From the NCBI GenBank assembly GCA_031278095.1, contig JAITLC010000056.1, positions 1 through 42,299 on the forward strand: a stretch of 42,299 nucleotides of DNA, read 5' to 3'. How positions within the stretch are numbered: position 1 is the first letter of the stretch; every line of letters begins with the position of its first letter. Of the stretch, positions 8,732 to 16,315 are shown one piece after another. The notes under the pieces are model-generated. The model was not told the DNA's origin, did not search any database, and saw only the letters and a program-made list of their open reading frames with translations. A program made the translations under genes and the position numbers. Source of the stretch: Treponema sp. (lineage in GTDB: Bacteria > Spirochaetota > Spirochaetia > Treponematales > Breznakiellaceae).

Positions 8732-9670
8732 TTAGTTCCTGGGCGGAATGCGAATGATGGTTCCCGAGATGATCGAATCCGGATTCCTGATATTGTTAAA
8801 TCGTGCGATCCGGGGATAGAGCCAGGGATTGCGGTAAAAGGCAGCGGCAATGTCCCAGAGCGTATCCCCCCAGCGTATCTTATAGGGAACCCCCTCTTTG
8901 GGAATGGCAGCAGGCGCCTTGTGCGAGACCACCGGCGGATCGGGGCGGCTGCGATCCCGGCTTTCGGCGGCTTTCGGCGGCTCTTTGGGAGCCTCTATTT
9001 GGGGCTCGCCTTCCGCGGTCCGGCTTTCGGGAGGCTGAACTTTCGGTTCGGGAGGCGGTGGGGCAGGCTGTTCCACCGGGGCTATGGGCCTTGCAGAGGG
9101 AGCCGTGTCCGATCCGGAAGGCCTGATTCTGATGAGGAAGAACCAAATTAAAAGGCATACGAGGACAATAAGGAGTCCTGCCAGTATTACAACAAGGATC
9201 GGGAAACTCTTCTTCTGTTCCGGTTTCGTTTCCATTTTGATTCTTAAATTTTTCTCATAGAGGCTGGTAGGAGGCCCTTCCTGCTGATCCAGTTCAAAAT
9301 CGGGAAAATCTTCTTCCGCATGCTCTTCGGCCAGGGATTTAAGTGAAACATTGAGAATCTGGCGGCCCGTACCGTCACTGGTATCAAGATCGATAGCATC
9401 CGCGGTAATTTCTCCCTCCGCCGTGGAAGCGATAATCAGTTCGATGGAAGGCTCCCCTTTGGGGTGGGGTTTGATATTCTCCACCACGACGCTGCCGATA
9501 TAGAGGGCGTCGGCCATGGTTCTGGCAAAGCTTTTGTAGAGATCAATTTGAACGCTTTGCTGCTTGTCGTGGGCTGTAGTTAGAACCAGTCTCTTTTTGA
9601 CGGAAGAATTCTCCTCAATGAGGGAATAAAATTCCCCGTTGGCGATTTTTATGCCAATAGTTGATGCCAT
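8732..9670 (-). CDS. Single-pass membrane protein: Hsp70 substrate-binding-like domain plus periplasmic LysM
   Basis: A 312-residue protein. Residues about 20-110 resemble the beta-sandwich substrate-binding domain of DnaK: RLVLTTAHDKQQSVQIDL corresponds to the STAEDNQ..V.I segment, and ENIKPHPKGEPSIEL to the I.PAPRG.PQIEV segment, followed by a TGRQILNVSL strand. No Hsp70 ATPase domain is present. An acidic linker leads to one transmembrane helix (156-180), then a proline/glutamate-rich stretch, then a C-terminal LysM domain (about 262-309, GDTLWDIAAAFY). LysM binds peptidoglycan in the periplasm, which would leave the Hsp70-like part in the cytoplasm. The start is supported by GAGGAG upstream. 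It clusters with slt and ftsK, suggesting a cell-wall or division role; its actual function is unknown. Confidence 0.75.
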   Translation of the reverse strand: MASTIGIKIANGEFYSLIEENSSVKKRLVLTTAHDKQQSVQIDLYKSFARTMADALYIGSVVVENIKPHPKGEPSIELIIASTAEGEITADAIDLDTSDGTGRQILNVSLKSLAEEHAEEDFPDFELDQQEGPPTSLYEKNLRIKMETKPEQKKSFPILVVILAGLLIVLVCLLIWFFLIRIRPSGSDTAPSARPIAPVEQPAPPPPEPKVQPPESRTAEGEPQIEAPKEPPKAAESRDRSRPDPPVVSHKAPAAIPKEGVPYKIRWGDTLWDIAAAFYRNPWLYPRIARFNNIRNPDSIISGTIIRIPPRN

Positions 9671-9781
9671 TGATTCAACTCCTCGTGCTCTTTAAATTTA
9701 AACAAGGACATATAGCCTGTCAATGTTGGTATGCCTGAGGACATTTCATAATAGTATCGGCTTACATCCGGAATAATTGAG

Positions 9782-9810
9782 GCTGTTCCAAAACTTCAGC
9801 TTTTGGAGCA
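9782..9810. repeat. Hairpin repeat, CTGTTCCAAAA family
   Basis: GCTGTTCCAAAA pairs with TTTTGGAGCA on the far side of a short loop, with one mismatch. It sits between the divergent genes at 9670 and 9853. Confidence 0.7.
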
Positions 9811-9817
9811 AGTTCAA

Positions 9818-9846
9818 TTGAATATCCATAACAAATATCCGATAAT
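9818..9846 (+). promoter_or_regulatory. Promoter positioned for leaderless start of TPR gene
   Basis: TTGAAT (9818-9823), a 17-bp spacer, then GATAAT (9841-9846). The ATG of the next gene begins at 9853, six bases later, and no Shine-Dalgarno sequence precedes it. Confidence 0.55.
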
Positions 9847-9852
9847 ATCTTT

Positions 9853-11226
9853 ATGCTAGGTATGATTCCCGTTATAGCGGCTTTTCTCGTTCTCGGCATC
9901 ATTGTGGTGGTATTTATGCTGATCATGAGCCGGGGAAGAGGCGGCGGTAAACGGAACAGGGGAAAGGATGCCGTCATAAAAGATGCAACAAAGCGTCTTG
10001 CCCAGAATCCGAGAGACCCCGAAGCCCTGGGCGATCTTGGGGATGTGTATTTCCAAGAGGAAAGCTGGGCCGAGGCCATGAAAACCTACGATACCCTCAT
10101 GGAACTTCCCCCGGGTACCCCCGGTGCAAATGAATTTGAAGCAAGCCTCCGTTATGCGCTTTCCGCCATGAAGCTCAACCTTACCGATGCCGCATATAAA
10201 GGCTTTACTATCGCCAGAGGCCTAAAGCAGGACAATTTTGAGGTAAATTACAACCTGGGCCTGCTTGAATTCCAGAGGAAAAACTACGAAAAGGCCATTC
10301 AACTCCTCTCTTCCGCCAAAAATCTCGATCCTGACAGCGCCCCGGCCTTCCGCTATCTGGGGCACGCTTATTTCCGGGTAAAAAAACCCAAAGAGGCCAT
10401 GACCTTTATCCGCAAGGCCATAGAACTTGCTCCCGACGACAAGGAATCCCTCTACACCCTGGCGGAGTGTTACTATGAGGCCAACCAGACCGAACAGGCC
10501 CTGAAGATCTTCGATCACCTGCGGGCGGATCCTATCATGGGCCCGGAAGCCTGCCTCCTCTCCGGTACGATTCGGACCGGTAATCATCAGTATGAGGGGG
10601 CTATTCAGGACTTTGAGATAGGCCTCAAACATCAGAACATAAAGCCCGATATCCTTGTGGATCTCCGCTATCGTCTTGCTACCGCCTACCTCAAGCAGAA
10701 TGACATCGGCAAGGCCCTGATTCTCCTCAATCTGATCCAGAACGACAATCCCGGCTACAAGGATGTGTCCTCGCTCATCGGCAAGTACCGGGAACTCAAC
10801 GCCAACCAAAATCTTCAGATATATACGATGGCTCCCCAGGCCGACTTCGTGGCCCTCTGCCGGAAGATAGTGATGACCTACTTTCCGAGAGCCAAGGTGA
10901 AGATCATCAATATTTCCATTCAGAAGAGTGACTGGGCCGATATTCTGGCCGAAATTGATACCCCCAAGTGGTCCGATATGATCATGTTCCGTTTTATCAG
11001 GACTCCCGGTGGAGTTGGAGAACTGGTGGTCAGGGATTTCCACTCCCACCTCAAGGAGGTAAAGGCCGGCAAGGGGATCTGTATTACCATCGGGAACTTT
11101 ACCGAAGAGGCCAAACGTTATACCGAAGCCCGGCTCATAGATCTTATTGAAAAAGACCGTCTCGGCGCCATTCTCAATGCCGTAGACGCCAAAGCCGCTG
11201 CGGCCGCCGCACCCAAAAGGAAATGA
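9853..11226 (+). CDS. Membrane-anchored TPR protein with degenerate Mrr-like C-terminal domain
   Basis: A 457-residue protein. Residues 4-25 are one hydrophobic anchor followed by a very basic Arg/Gly/Lys stretch, which would place the rest in the cytoplasm. Several tetratricopeptide repeats follow (about 50-300; for example PEALGDLGDVYFQEESWAEA and PAFRYLGHAYFRVKKPKEA). Residues about 325-440 resemble the Mrr-type restriction-endonuclease fold, best seen in AGKGICITIGNFTEEAKRY and LIDLIEKDRL. The catalytic Gln/Glu-x-Lys is not visible at the expected strand (MIMFRFIR), so it is probably not a nuclease. TPRs suggest a protein-binding scaffold. An Ala/Lys tail ends the protein. The stop codon lies at the start of a hairpin repeat. 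The next gene begins 48 bp downstream. Confidence 0.7.
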   Translation: MLGMIPVIAAFLVLGIIVVVFMLIMSRGRGGGKRNRGKDAVIKDATKRLAQNPRDPEALGDLGDVYFQEESWAEAMKTYDTLMELPPGTPGANEFEASLRYALSAMKLNLTDAAYKGFTIARGLKQDNFEVNYNLGLLEFQRKNYEKAIQLLSSAKNLDPDSAPAFRYLGHAYFRVKKPKEAMTFIRKAIELAPDDKESLYTLAECYYEANQTEQALKIFDHLRADPIMGPEACLLSGTIRTGNHQYEGAIQDFEIGLKHQNIKPDILVDLRYRLATAYLKQNDIGKALILLNLIQNDNPGYKDVSSLIGKYRELNANQNLQIYTMAPQADFVALCRKIVMTYFPRAKVKIINISIQKSDWADILAEIDTPKWSDMIMFRFIRTPGGVGELVVRDFHSHLKEVKAGKGICITIGNFTEEAKRYTEARLIDLIEKDRLGAILNAVDAKAAAAAAPKRK

Positions 11227-11261
11227 ACTTGTTCCAAAAACTGAAGTTTTGGAACAGCTTC
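11225..11261. repeat. Hairpin repeat starting on a stop codon
   Basis: TGTTCCAAAA (11230-11239) pairs with TTTTGGAACA (11247-11256), extended imperfectly on both sides. The TGA stop of the TPR gene (11224-11226) forms its left edge. Confidence 0.8.
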
Positions 11262-11274
11262 AGGTAATACCCCG

Positions 11275-11652
11275 ATGAGGCCGGCGGATCATTTTCTGTC
11301 CCTGCTTTCCCGGTACTCTCCGGAAGAGGGCGGGTTTTCCCTTACAAGTTCCCAATGTGACTACCTTAAACGCGAATTTTCTTCTCTTGTAAGCCCGGTT
11401 CTGGGCCGGCGTTACGCGGAGGAATTTTTTGAAAGATCCGGAGAGCGGATTGAACAGGACGGCGGCTCTCCTCTCCGTCTCGGCGCTGCAGCGGCTTTCT
11501 TTTTACAGGAATTTGACGATCGACACATGGAACTGAAAGAGGAAGACTGGGAAGACATCAGAGAAACCCTTAACGAAGCTTCGGGAGAGATAGATCTTGA
11601 AATCTTGACAAAATTGATGGCTGCCTTGCTGGAAAGAGGAAAAATTATATGA
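11275..11652 (+). CDS. Hypothetical protein, 125 residues
   Basis: I do not recognise a family. The protein is soluble-looking, acidic and mostly helical by composition, with no signal peptide, membrane segment or cysteine pair. An Ala-rich stretch (LGAAAAFFLQEF) lies near the middle, and the C-terminal third is charged (KEEDWEDIRETLNEASGEIDL). It starts 48 bp after the TPR-Mrr-like gene on the same strand with only a hairpin repeat between them, so it may be co-transcribed and act with it. There is no strong ribosome-binding site; AGG lies about 11 bases before the ATG. The stop TGA again begins a hairpin repeat. Confidence 0.65.
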   Translation: MRPADHFLSLLSRYSPEEGGFSLTSSQCDYLKREFSSLVSPVLGRRYAEEFFERSGERIEQDGGSPLRLGAAAAFFLQEFDDRHMELKEEDWEDIRETLNEASGEIDLEILTKLMAALLERGKII

Positions 11653-11684
11653 GGCTGTCCCAAACTTCAGTTTTTGAAACAGCC
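11653..11684. repeat. Hairpin repeat at stop codon
   Basis: GGCTGTCCCAAAC... pairs imperfectly with ...TTTTTGAAACAGCC. It begins in the TGA stop of the preceding gene (11650-11652) and is a member of the CTGTTCCAAAA family. Confidence 0.65.
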
Positions 11685-11776
11685 GCAGTAAATGAACCTC
11701 CTTGTCCTAAAGGGCGAGGTACCGTGTAAGCGTTGCATCGTTTACGAGGTTCGTTCTGCAAGGAAATTATTTAACT

Positions 11777-11869
11777 GTGGGGTCTACTACCACTTTTTTG
11801 GCAACGTTGCCGATTTTAACCGCCCTAAAGCTCCCCCGCGCAAGCGGGTTCTTGGGTATTAGACCCCAC
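11777..11869. ncRNA. Candidate structured RNA or mobile-element remnant
   Basis: A closing stem is formed by GTGGGGTCTA (11777-11786) and TAGACCCCAC (11860-11869), extended past one mismatch by TACC/GGTA. Inside lie the 12-bp palindrome GGCAACGTTGCC (11800-11811) and a hairpin CCCGC-GCAA-GCGGG (11835-11848) with a GNRA-type tetraloop. The 20 bases at 11821-11840 are an exact copy of 3963-3982. No coding frame was seen. The strand cannot be decided. It could be an RNA, or the folded end of a decayed insertion element. Confidence 0.4.
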
Positions 11870-11884
11870 CGCGAATAAACAGTA

Positions 11885-11917
11885 CATCTGCCCGGAAACT
11901 GACGTTTCAGGACAGAT
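11885..11917. terminator. Hairpin downstream of the RRM gene
   Basis: CATCTGCCCGGAAAC pairs with GTTTCAGGACAGATG with two mismatches across a 3-base loop (TGA). It lies 9 bp past the stop of the minus-strand RRM gene, where a terminator would be expected, although no T-tract follows. It belongs to the dispersed hairpin family. Confidence 0.45.
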
Positions 11918-11926
11918 GCAGGCTAT

Positions 11927-12217
11927 TTACCAATTTCCATATCCGCCGCCCTGGGGGCGTTCACGGCGAGGCTTGTCCATTGCTTCGTTCACCCGGAGCT
12001 GACGTCCTTCAAGTTCTTTACCATTGGTACCGGCAATTGCGGCGCTGGCTTCTTCATCGGAGCTCATTTCCACAAACCCAAAACCCTTTGAGCTGCCCGT
12101 ATCGCGATCAAAAATGATCTTGGCAGAGGCGACGGTTCCGTAACCGGAAAACAAGTTACGAAGCCCATCTTCGGTTGTGTTGTAGGAGAGGTTGCCGACA
12201 TACAGTTTCTTGGCCAT
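11927..12217 (-). CDS. RRM-type RNA-binding protein
   Basis: A 96-residue single-RRM protein of the kind found in cyanobacteria and spirochaetes. RNP2 is LYVGNL (residues 5-10) and RNP1 is KGFGFVEM (44-51), with the aromatic residues that stack on RNA present. A short Arg/Gly-rich tail (RRERPQGGGYGNW) follows. Such proteins bind single-stranded RNA and in other bacteria are often cold-induced. An AAGGAA site lies upstream of the ATG. A strong promoter about 250 bp upstream implies a long, structured 5' leader, which could carry temperature or autoregulatory control (inference). Confidence 0.9.
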   Translation of the reverse strand: MAKKLYVGNLSYNTTEDGLRNLFSGYGTVASAKIIFDRDTGSSKGFGFVEMSSDEEASAAIAGTNGKELEGRQLRVNEAMDKPRRERPQGGGYGNW

Positions 12218-12466
12218 TGAGAAAATTCCTTCACCCGGATAAAAGTCTTAAGATTTATCGTCTCAGGCTTCGTTATGCGTCCGGGCACACGTTATTCACG
12301 CCCGAAAAACTCAGGCGACTCCAATCTTTCACCGGTAAAAACCGGGAAGACCATAGGATGCGGTATAAGATCATAAAATTTGCATGGATTTGAATAGTGT
12401 AGAGGAGAAAAAAAGCGGAAACACTGAAGCGCCGAAACCAAAAAACACTCAACAAATCTTCCTATC
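12218..12466 (-). promoter_or_regulatory. Long 5' leader of the RRM gene
   Basis: About 250 bases of untranslated RNA are predicted between the promoter and the RRM start. On the minus strand it includes a CCGG-tttta-CCGG-type hairpin (near 12335-12350) and a CGGGC...GCCCG hairpin (near 12282-12305). There is no open frame with a plausible ribosome-binding site. The rest of the gap to radA is AT-rich with no gene seen. Confidence 0.4.
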
Positions 12467-12472
12467 AGTTCT

Positions 12473-12501
12473 ACATTATCCTGTTTACTTTTTTTTGTCA
12501 A
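12473..12501 (-). promoter_or_regulatory. Strong promoter for the RRM gene
   Basis: On the minus strand, a perfect TTGACA (12501-12496), a 17-bp A-rich spacer, then TAATGT (12478-12473). The overlapping hexamer GATAAT is closer to consensus but gives a 15-bp spacer. Transcription would start near 12466. Confidence 0.55.
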
Positions 12502-12586
12502 GTCCCGTTTTTACAAATTATCAACAACCGGTAGAAGTACCGCCTGTTTCCGTTCCATAGAAATGTCCGCATTCTTGTAAAATGCC

Positions 12587-14017
12587 TCAATGATCTTGCC
12601 GGGCTTGTTTGGAAGAGGAAAGGCCGAAAAGCAGTTTGACGGCTTCCTTTATATTCCCCGCTCTGAGAATCTGAGCGGAGGAAATGTCAGCGCCGCCTTC
12701 CTCTTTCTGCTGCCTGCCGGAATCGTCCACCCTGGGGCCCAGAAAACCGTTAAAACCCATGCCCCGTGCCGAACGGACTCTTCCTGCCGGACGGCGGACA
12801 GGCCGAATTTCCCCGGTAAGGGAAAGCTCCCCCGCTATAGCGATGCCGGAAGGCAGGGAAAGGCCCGTCCGGGCCGAATAAAGGGCAAAGGCAAGGGCAA
12901 GCTCGGCTCCTACATCGGTAATTCTGATACCCCCGGCCACGTTTACATAGATATCCTGATCTGAGAGACGGAGAGAAAGGTATTTTTCCAGGGCCGCGGC
13001 AACCCGTGACACCCGTGCCGAATCTATCCTGTCCGAATAGACGCGGGTTAAGCCGCCTTTGGCGGGAACCGTCAGGGCCTGGATCTCCACCAGAAAGGAA
13101 CGGCTGCCCTCAAGCACGGCCGCGGTTGCAACCCCAGGCGGCAACTCTCCCTCCCGGCGCACGAGGAAGAGAAGGCTTGTATCCTCCACCGTACCGAGAC
13201 CCTTTTCGGTCATGATAAAGATACCGATCTCGTCCACGGAACCGAAACGGTTTTTTGCCGCTCTAAGAAAACGGCATTCCGTATCGTTCTGTTCAAAGTA
13301 GAGCACCGTATCCACCATGTGTTCCAGGGACTTGGGACCCGAAATGAGGCCGTCCTTGGTCACATGAGCAAGGAGAAAGAGGGCGGCATCATGCTCTTTT
13401 ACCCAGGAGATGAGCTCATACGAGCAGAATTTCATCTGGTTTACAGTGCCGGGCACCGTACCGGCTTCGGTAGAGTAGAGGGTCTGTGCGGAATCTATGA
13501 TGATAATAACCGGCTTTACCGATTCAAGGACAATGTTGATGTCTTCAAGTTTCCCCGAACAGAGAATCTCAATCTGCTCAGGACTTTTAGAAGTCGTTCC
13601 GAAAAGACCCAGGCGGTCTGAACGCATCCTGATCTGCCCTGCACTTTCCTCGCCTGAGATGTAGAGCACCCGGCCCTTTGTATCCGCCAAAGCGGCAACC
13701 TGGAGGAGTAGCGTGGATTTTCCGATTCCGGGTTCCCCTCCCACAAGCACGGCGGAACGCTTCATGATGCCGCCGCCCAGTATCCGGTCAAATTCCGGTA
13801 TGCCGCTTCCGATACGGCTGCTCTCCTGGGGATCGAGCGATGCAAGGGGAAAGGACCGCGGCGTGCTGCCCTTCCCGGAGAAGGAAGGGGAACGGATCTG
13901 GTTAACCGCAGTTTCGGTAAGGGTATTCCACTCGCCGCATTCCGGACAGCGTCCCAGCCATTTAGGTTCTTCATGTCCGCAGTTGCCACAGCGGTATACC
14001 AGCTCTTTCTTCTTCAC
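12587..14017 (-). CDS. radA: DNA repair protein RadA/Sms
   Basis: A 476-residue RecA-like helicase that helps branch migration during recombinational repair. It has a four-cysteine zinc finger at the N-terminus (C10, C13, C24, C27), a Walker A motif GEPGIGKST (94-102), and the RadA-specific KNRFG motif near residue 255. A Lon-protease-like C-terminal domain contains VNVAGGIRITDVGAELA and SLTGEIRPV, but lacks an obvious Lon Ser/Lys protease dyad, as is usual for RadA. Its length is close to the family norm. It is transcribed away from the pot operon; the divergent gap carries two perfect hairpins. Confidence 0.95.
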   Translation of the reverse strand: MKKKELVYRCGNCGHEEPKWLGRCPECGEWNTLTETAVNQIRSPSFSGKGSTPRSFPLASLDPQESSRIGSGIPEFDRILGGGIMKRSAVLVGGEPGIGKSTLLLQVAALADTKGRVLYISGEESAGQIRMRSDRLGLFGTTSKSPEQIEILCSGKLEDINIVLESVKPVIIIIDSAQTLYSTEAGTVPGTVNQMKFCSYELISWVKEHDAALFLLAHVTKDGLISGPKSLEHMVDTVLYFEQNDTECRFLRAAKNRFGSVDEIGIFIMTEKGLGTVEDTSLLFLVRREGELPPGVATAAVLEGSRSFLVEIQALTVPAKGGLTRVYSDRIDSARVSRVAAALEKYLSLRLSDQDIYVNVAGGIRITDVGAELALAFALYSARTGLSLPSGIAIAGELSLTGEIRPVRRPAGRVRSARGMGFNGFLGPRVDDSGRQQKEEGGADISSAQILRAGNIKEAVKLLFGLSSSKQARQDH

Positions 14018-14046
14018 CTGTCAAATATACCCTTTTCTCTTGTCGT

Positions 14047-14095
14047 GGTAAAGTTTTACCCGGTGAATGAAGAACCTCGGGCGAGGTTCTTCATT
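14047..14095. repeat. Two adjacent perfect hairpins in the radA-potA divergent gap
   Basis: GGTAAA-gt-TTTACC (14047-14060) is followed at once by AATGAAGAACCTCG (14066-14079) pairing perfectly with CGAGGTTCTTCATT (14082-14095), with a 2-base centre. The GAACCTC core recurs beside the repeats at 3951 and 11691. Confidence 0.8.
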
Positions 14096-14111
14096 TCTTT
14101 GTTCCAACTTA

Positions 14112-14117
14112 TTGACA
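14112..14117 (+). promoter_or_regulatory. Possible -35 box for the pot operon
   Basis: A perfect TTGACA. The best -10 at normal spacing (CAAAGT, 14135-14140) is poor; TACTTT at 14140 is 22 bp away. A CACCCCT/AGGGGTG hairpin (14161-14167, 14182-14188) lies in the leader. Confidence 0.3.
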
Positions 14118-14222
14118 TAATGCCCCAAAAGTCCCAAAGTACTTTTTAGCGGTCAAATACCACCCCTGAACCCGCCTGTAGAGGGGTGTAAGCCTGAAAG
14201 GAAGGAGGCTGGAAGAAAGCCA

Positions 14223-15365
14223 TTGAAAGGGAGCGATGTAATCATCAAGGAGGTTTCCAAGTCCTTTGGTGATTTTAGGGCCTTGAACGGTGTAAGCCTT
14301 GAAATAGAAGGAGGCGAATTTTTCAGTCTCCTGGGGCCTTCAGGCTGCGGCAAGACGACCCTCCTCAGGATCATCGCGGGTTTTGAAAGCCCCGATTTCG
14401 GTCTTGTTACCATAGATGGTTCCGATGTTCTGCCGCTGCCGCCTAACCGGAGGCAGGTGAACACGGTTTTTCAGAATTATGCCCTCTTCCCGCATTTGAC
14501 GGTCTTTGAAAATGTAGCCTTCTCCTTGCGGATCAGGCATTTCCCCAAGGCGCAGATCAAGGACAGAGTGAACGAGTATCTCAAACTCGTGCAGTTGGAA
14601 GGTCATGCCAACAAGAAGACTAACATGCTTTCCGGGGGCCAGAAGCAGAGGGTCGCCATTGCCAGGGCCCTTATCAACGAACCGCGGGTACTGCTCCTGG
14701 ATGAACCGCTTTCCGCTCTGGACGCCAAACTCAGGCAGCACATGCTCATCGAACTGGATCAGATCCACGATAAAATCGGCATCACCTTCATCTATGTTAC
14801 CCATGACCAGCAGGAAGCCCTCTCGGTATCCGACCGCATTGCCGTCATGAATCAGGGGAATGTGCTCCAGGTCGGTACCCCCCACGATATCTACGAAAGT
14901 CCCGCCACGAATTTTGTGGCCCGTTTCATCGGGGAAACCAACCTTTTCGACGCTGTAGCGGTCTCCGTTACCAAACTCGACAAACCGGAGACGGAATTCA
15001 TGGCGGAGCTGGACATTCCGGAACTGGGGCGCATCAAGGTAACCACGGTAGACGAGATCAGGCCGGGTCAGGGGGTAAGTTTTACCATCCGGCCGGAAAA
15101 GATAGTCATCACCAAGGAGAAACCCGCCACCAAACGGGAGGACATCAACCTCTTTCAAGGTGAAGTAGATGAACCGATCTATTCGGGTTTCCAGACTAAA
15201 TTCTACGTCAAAGTGATGGACAAGTTCCTCATCAGGGTGATCAAGCAGCATGCAAAATACTCCGACGAAGGCCCCGGTATCGTATGGCAGGACCGGGTCT
15301 ATATCTCCTGGAGCGCCAACGACGGCTACATTGTGGGGATCAGGGATCCCGGGGCAGAGGCGTGA
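14223..15365 (+). CDS. potA: Spermidine/putrescine ABC transporter ATP-binding protein PotA
   Basis: A 380-residue ATPase that powers polyamine import through PotBC. Walker A is GPSGCGKTT (about residues 38-46), the Q-loop lies in FQNYALFPHLTVF, the signature is LSGGQKQR, Walker B is VLLLDEPLSALD, and the H-loop is YVTHDQQEA. The C-terminal TOBE domain (about 240-370) includes the FTIRPEKI segment, and the total length matches PotA. The start is a TTG at 14223 because no ATG or GTG fits; GGAGG and GGAAG sequences precede it. The stop TGA overlaps the GTG start of potB, so the two are translationally coupled. Fe(III) or other MOI-family ABC ATPases look similar; the downstream PotD-type protein supports polyamines. 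Confidence 0.92.
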   Translation: MKGSDVIIKEVSKSFGDFRALNGVSLEIEGGEFFSLLGPSGCGKTTLLRIIAGFESPDFGLVTIDGSDVLPLPPNRRQVNTVFQNYALFPHLTVFENVAFSLRIRHFPKAQIKDRVNEYLKLVQLEGHANKKTNMLSGGQKQRVAIARALINEPRVLLLDEPLSALDAKLRQHMLIELDQIHDKIGITFIYVTHDQQEALSVSDRIAVMNQGNVLQVGTPHDIYESPATNFVARFIGETNLFDAVAVSVTKLDKPETEFMAELDIPELGRIKVTTVDEIRPGQGVSFTIRPEKIVITKEKPATKREDINLFQGEVDEPIYSGFQTKFYVKVMDKFLIRVIKQHAKYSDEGPGIVWQDRVYISWSANDGYIVGIRDPGAEA

Positions 15366-16294
15366 GCAGGCCGGCGTCCCCCGGGCGGAAACCTGAGCGG
15401 AATTTCGATAAAAATTTTGGGCTTCTCTACGCGTCGGGCATGGCGATCTGGTTTACCATCTTTTTTCTCGCCCCGCTTGTGATCATCGTGGTGTACAGCT
15501 TCCTTAAAAAGGGACTCTACGGCGGGGTGGAGCCGGTCTTCTCCCCGGACGCCTACCGGAGTCTTTCCAACCCCAGCTTCCTCATTGTTACGGCAAGAAC
15601 CATTGTTACCTCCATTGCCGCCACGATCATCACGATTTTTATCGCCCTGCCCTGCGGCTACTTCATGGCAAAAAGCCGGAACCAGACCTTTCTGCTCCTT
15701 CTAATCATCATCCCCTTTTGGACAAATTTTCTCATCCGGGTTTTCGCCTGGATGAATATTCTGGGAAACTCCGGTTTCCTCAATGATTTTTTAATCCGCA
15801 TCGGGCTTGTCAACGATTACATACACTTTCTCTACAATCAGCGGGTGGTAGTGTTGGTACTGGTCTATATGTATCTGCCCTACGCCATACTTCCCCTCTT
15901 CTCCACGATAGACAAGTTCGATTTTTCCCTTCTGGAGGCGGCACGGGATCTGGGGGCCTCGAAATTTACCTCCATGATGCGGGTATTGCTTCCAAACATT
16001 CGTTCGGGAATCTACACGGCGGTTCTTTTTACCTTCATCCCAATCTTTGGGGCCTACGCAGTACCTCTGCTTGTGGGCGGCAAGGATTCCTATATGCTGG
16101 GAAACATCATCGCAGACCAGCTTACCAAAAGCCGGAACTGGCCTCTGGCTTCCGCCATATCCATGGTGCTTACCGTGATCACCACCGCCGGAGTAATCAT
16201 GATGATGAACCTACAGCGCCGGGACGCAAAGCGTTTCTCCGATATGAAAGGCGTCCCCGATACTGCGCCTGAAAGCGCGAGGGGCTCTTCATGA
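15362..16294 (+). CDS. potB: Spermidine/putrescine ABC transporter permease PotB
   Basis: A 310-residue inner-membrane permease. The GTG at 15362 overlaps the potA stop (GTGA) and has GAGG just upstream; an earlier ATG at 15284 is inside potA and is rejected. About six transmembrane segments are visible, beginning with the stretch around MAIWFTIFFLAPLVIIVVYS. The EAA loop that docks on the ATPase is present (LEAARDLGASKFTSMMRVLLP). Together with PotC it forms the translocation pore. A perfect palindrome lies between this gene and potC. Confidence 0.92.
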   Translation: MSRPASPGRKPERNFDKNFGLLYASGMAIWFTIFFLAPLVIIVVYSFLKKGLYGGVEPVFSPDAYRSLSNPSFLIVTARTIVTSIAATIITIFIALPCGYFMAKSRNQTFLLLLIIIPFWTNFLIRVFAWMNILGNSGFLNDFLIRIGLVNDYIHFLYNQRVVVLVLVYMYLPYAILPLFSTIDKFDFSLLEAARDLGASKFTSMMRVLLPNIRSGIYTAVLFTFIPIFGAYAVPLLVGGKDSYMLGNIIADQLTKSRNWPLASAISMVLTVITTAGVIMMMNLQRRDAKRFSDMKGVPDTAPESARGSS

Positions 16295-16315
16295 AGCTTC
16301 GGTTCCGTCTAATAA

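Noticed and set aside
14340-15251. A 303-codon minus-strand open frame
   Set aside because: It is antisense to potA, which has every ABC ATPase motif.
15284-15361. An upstream in-frame ATG for potB
   Set aside because: It lies inside potA and would add 26 residues unlike any permease; the GTG overlapping the potA stop is a better start.
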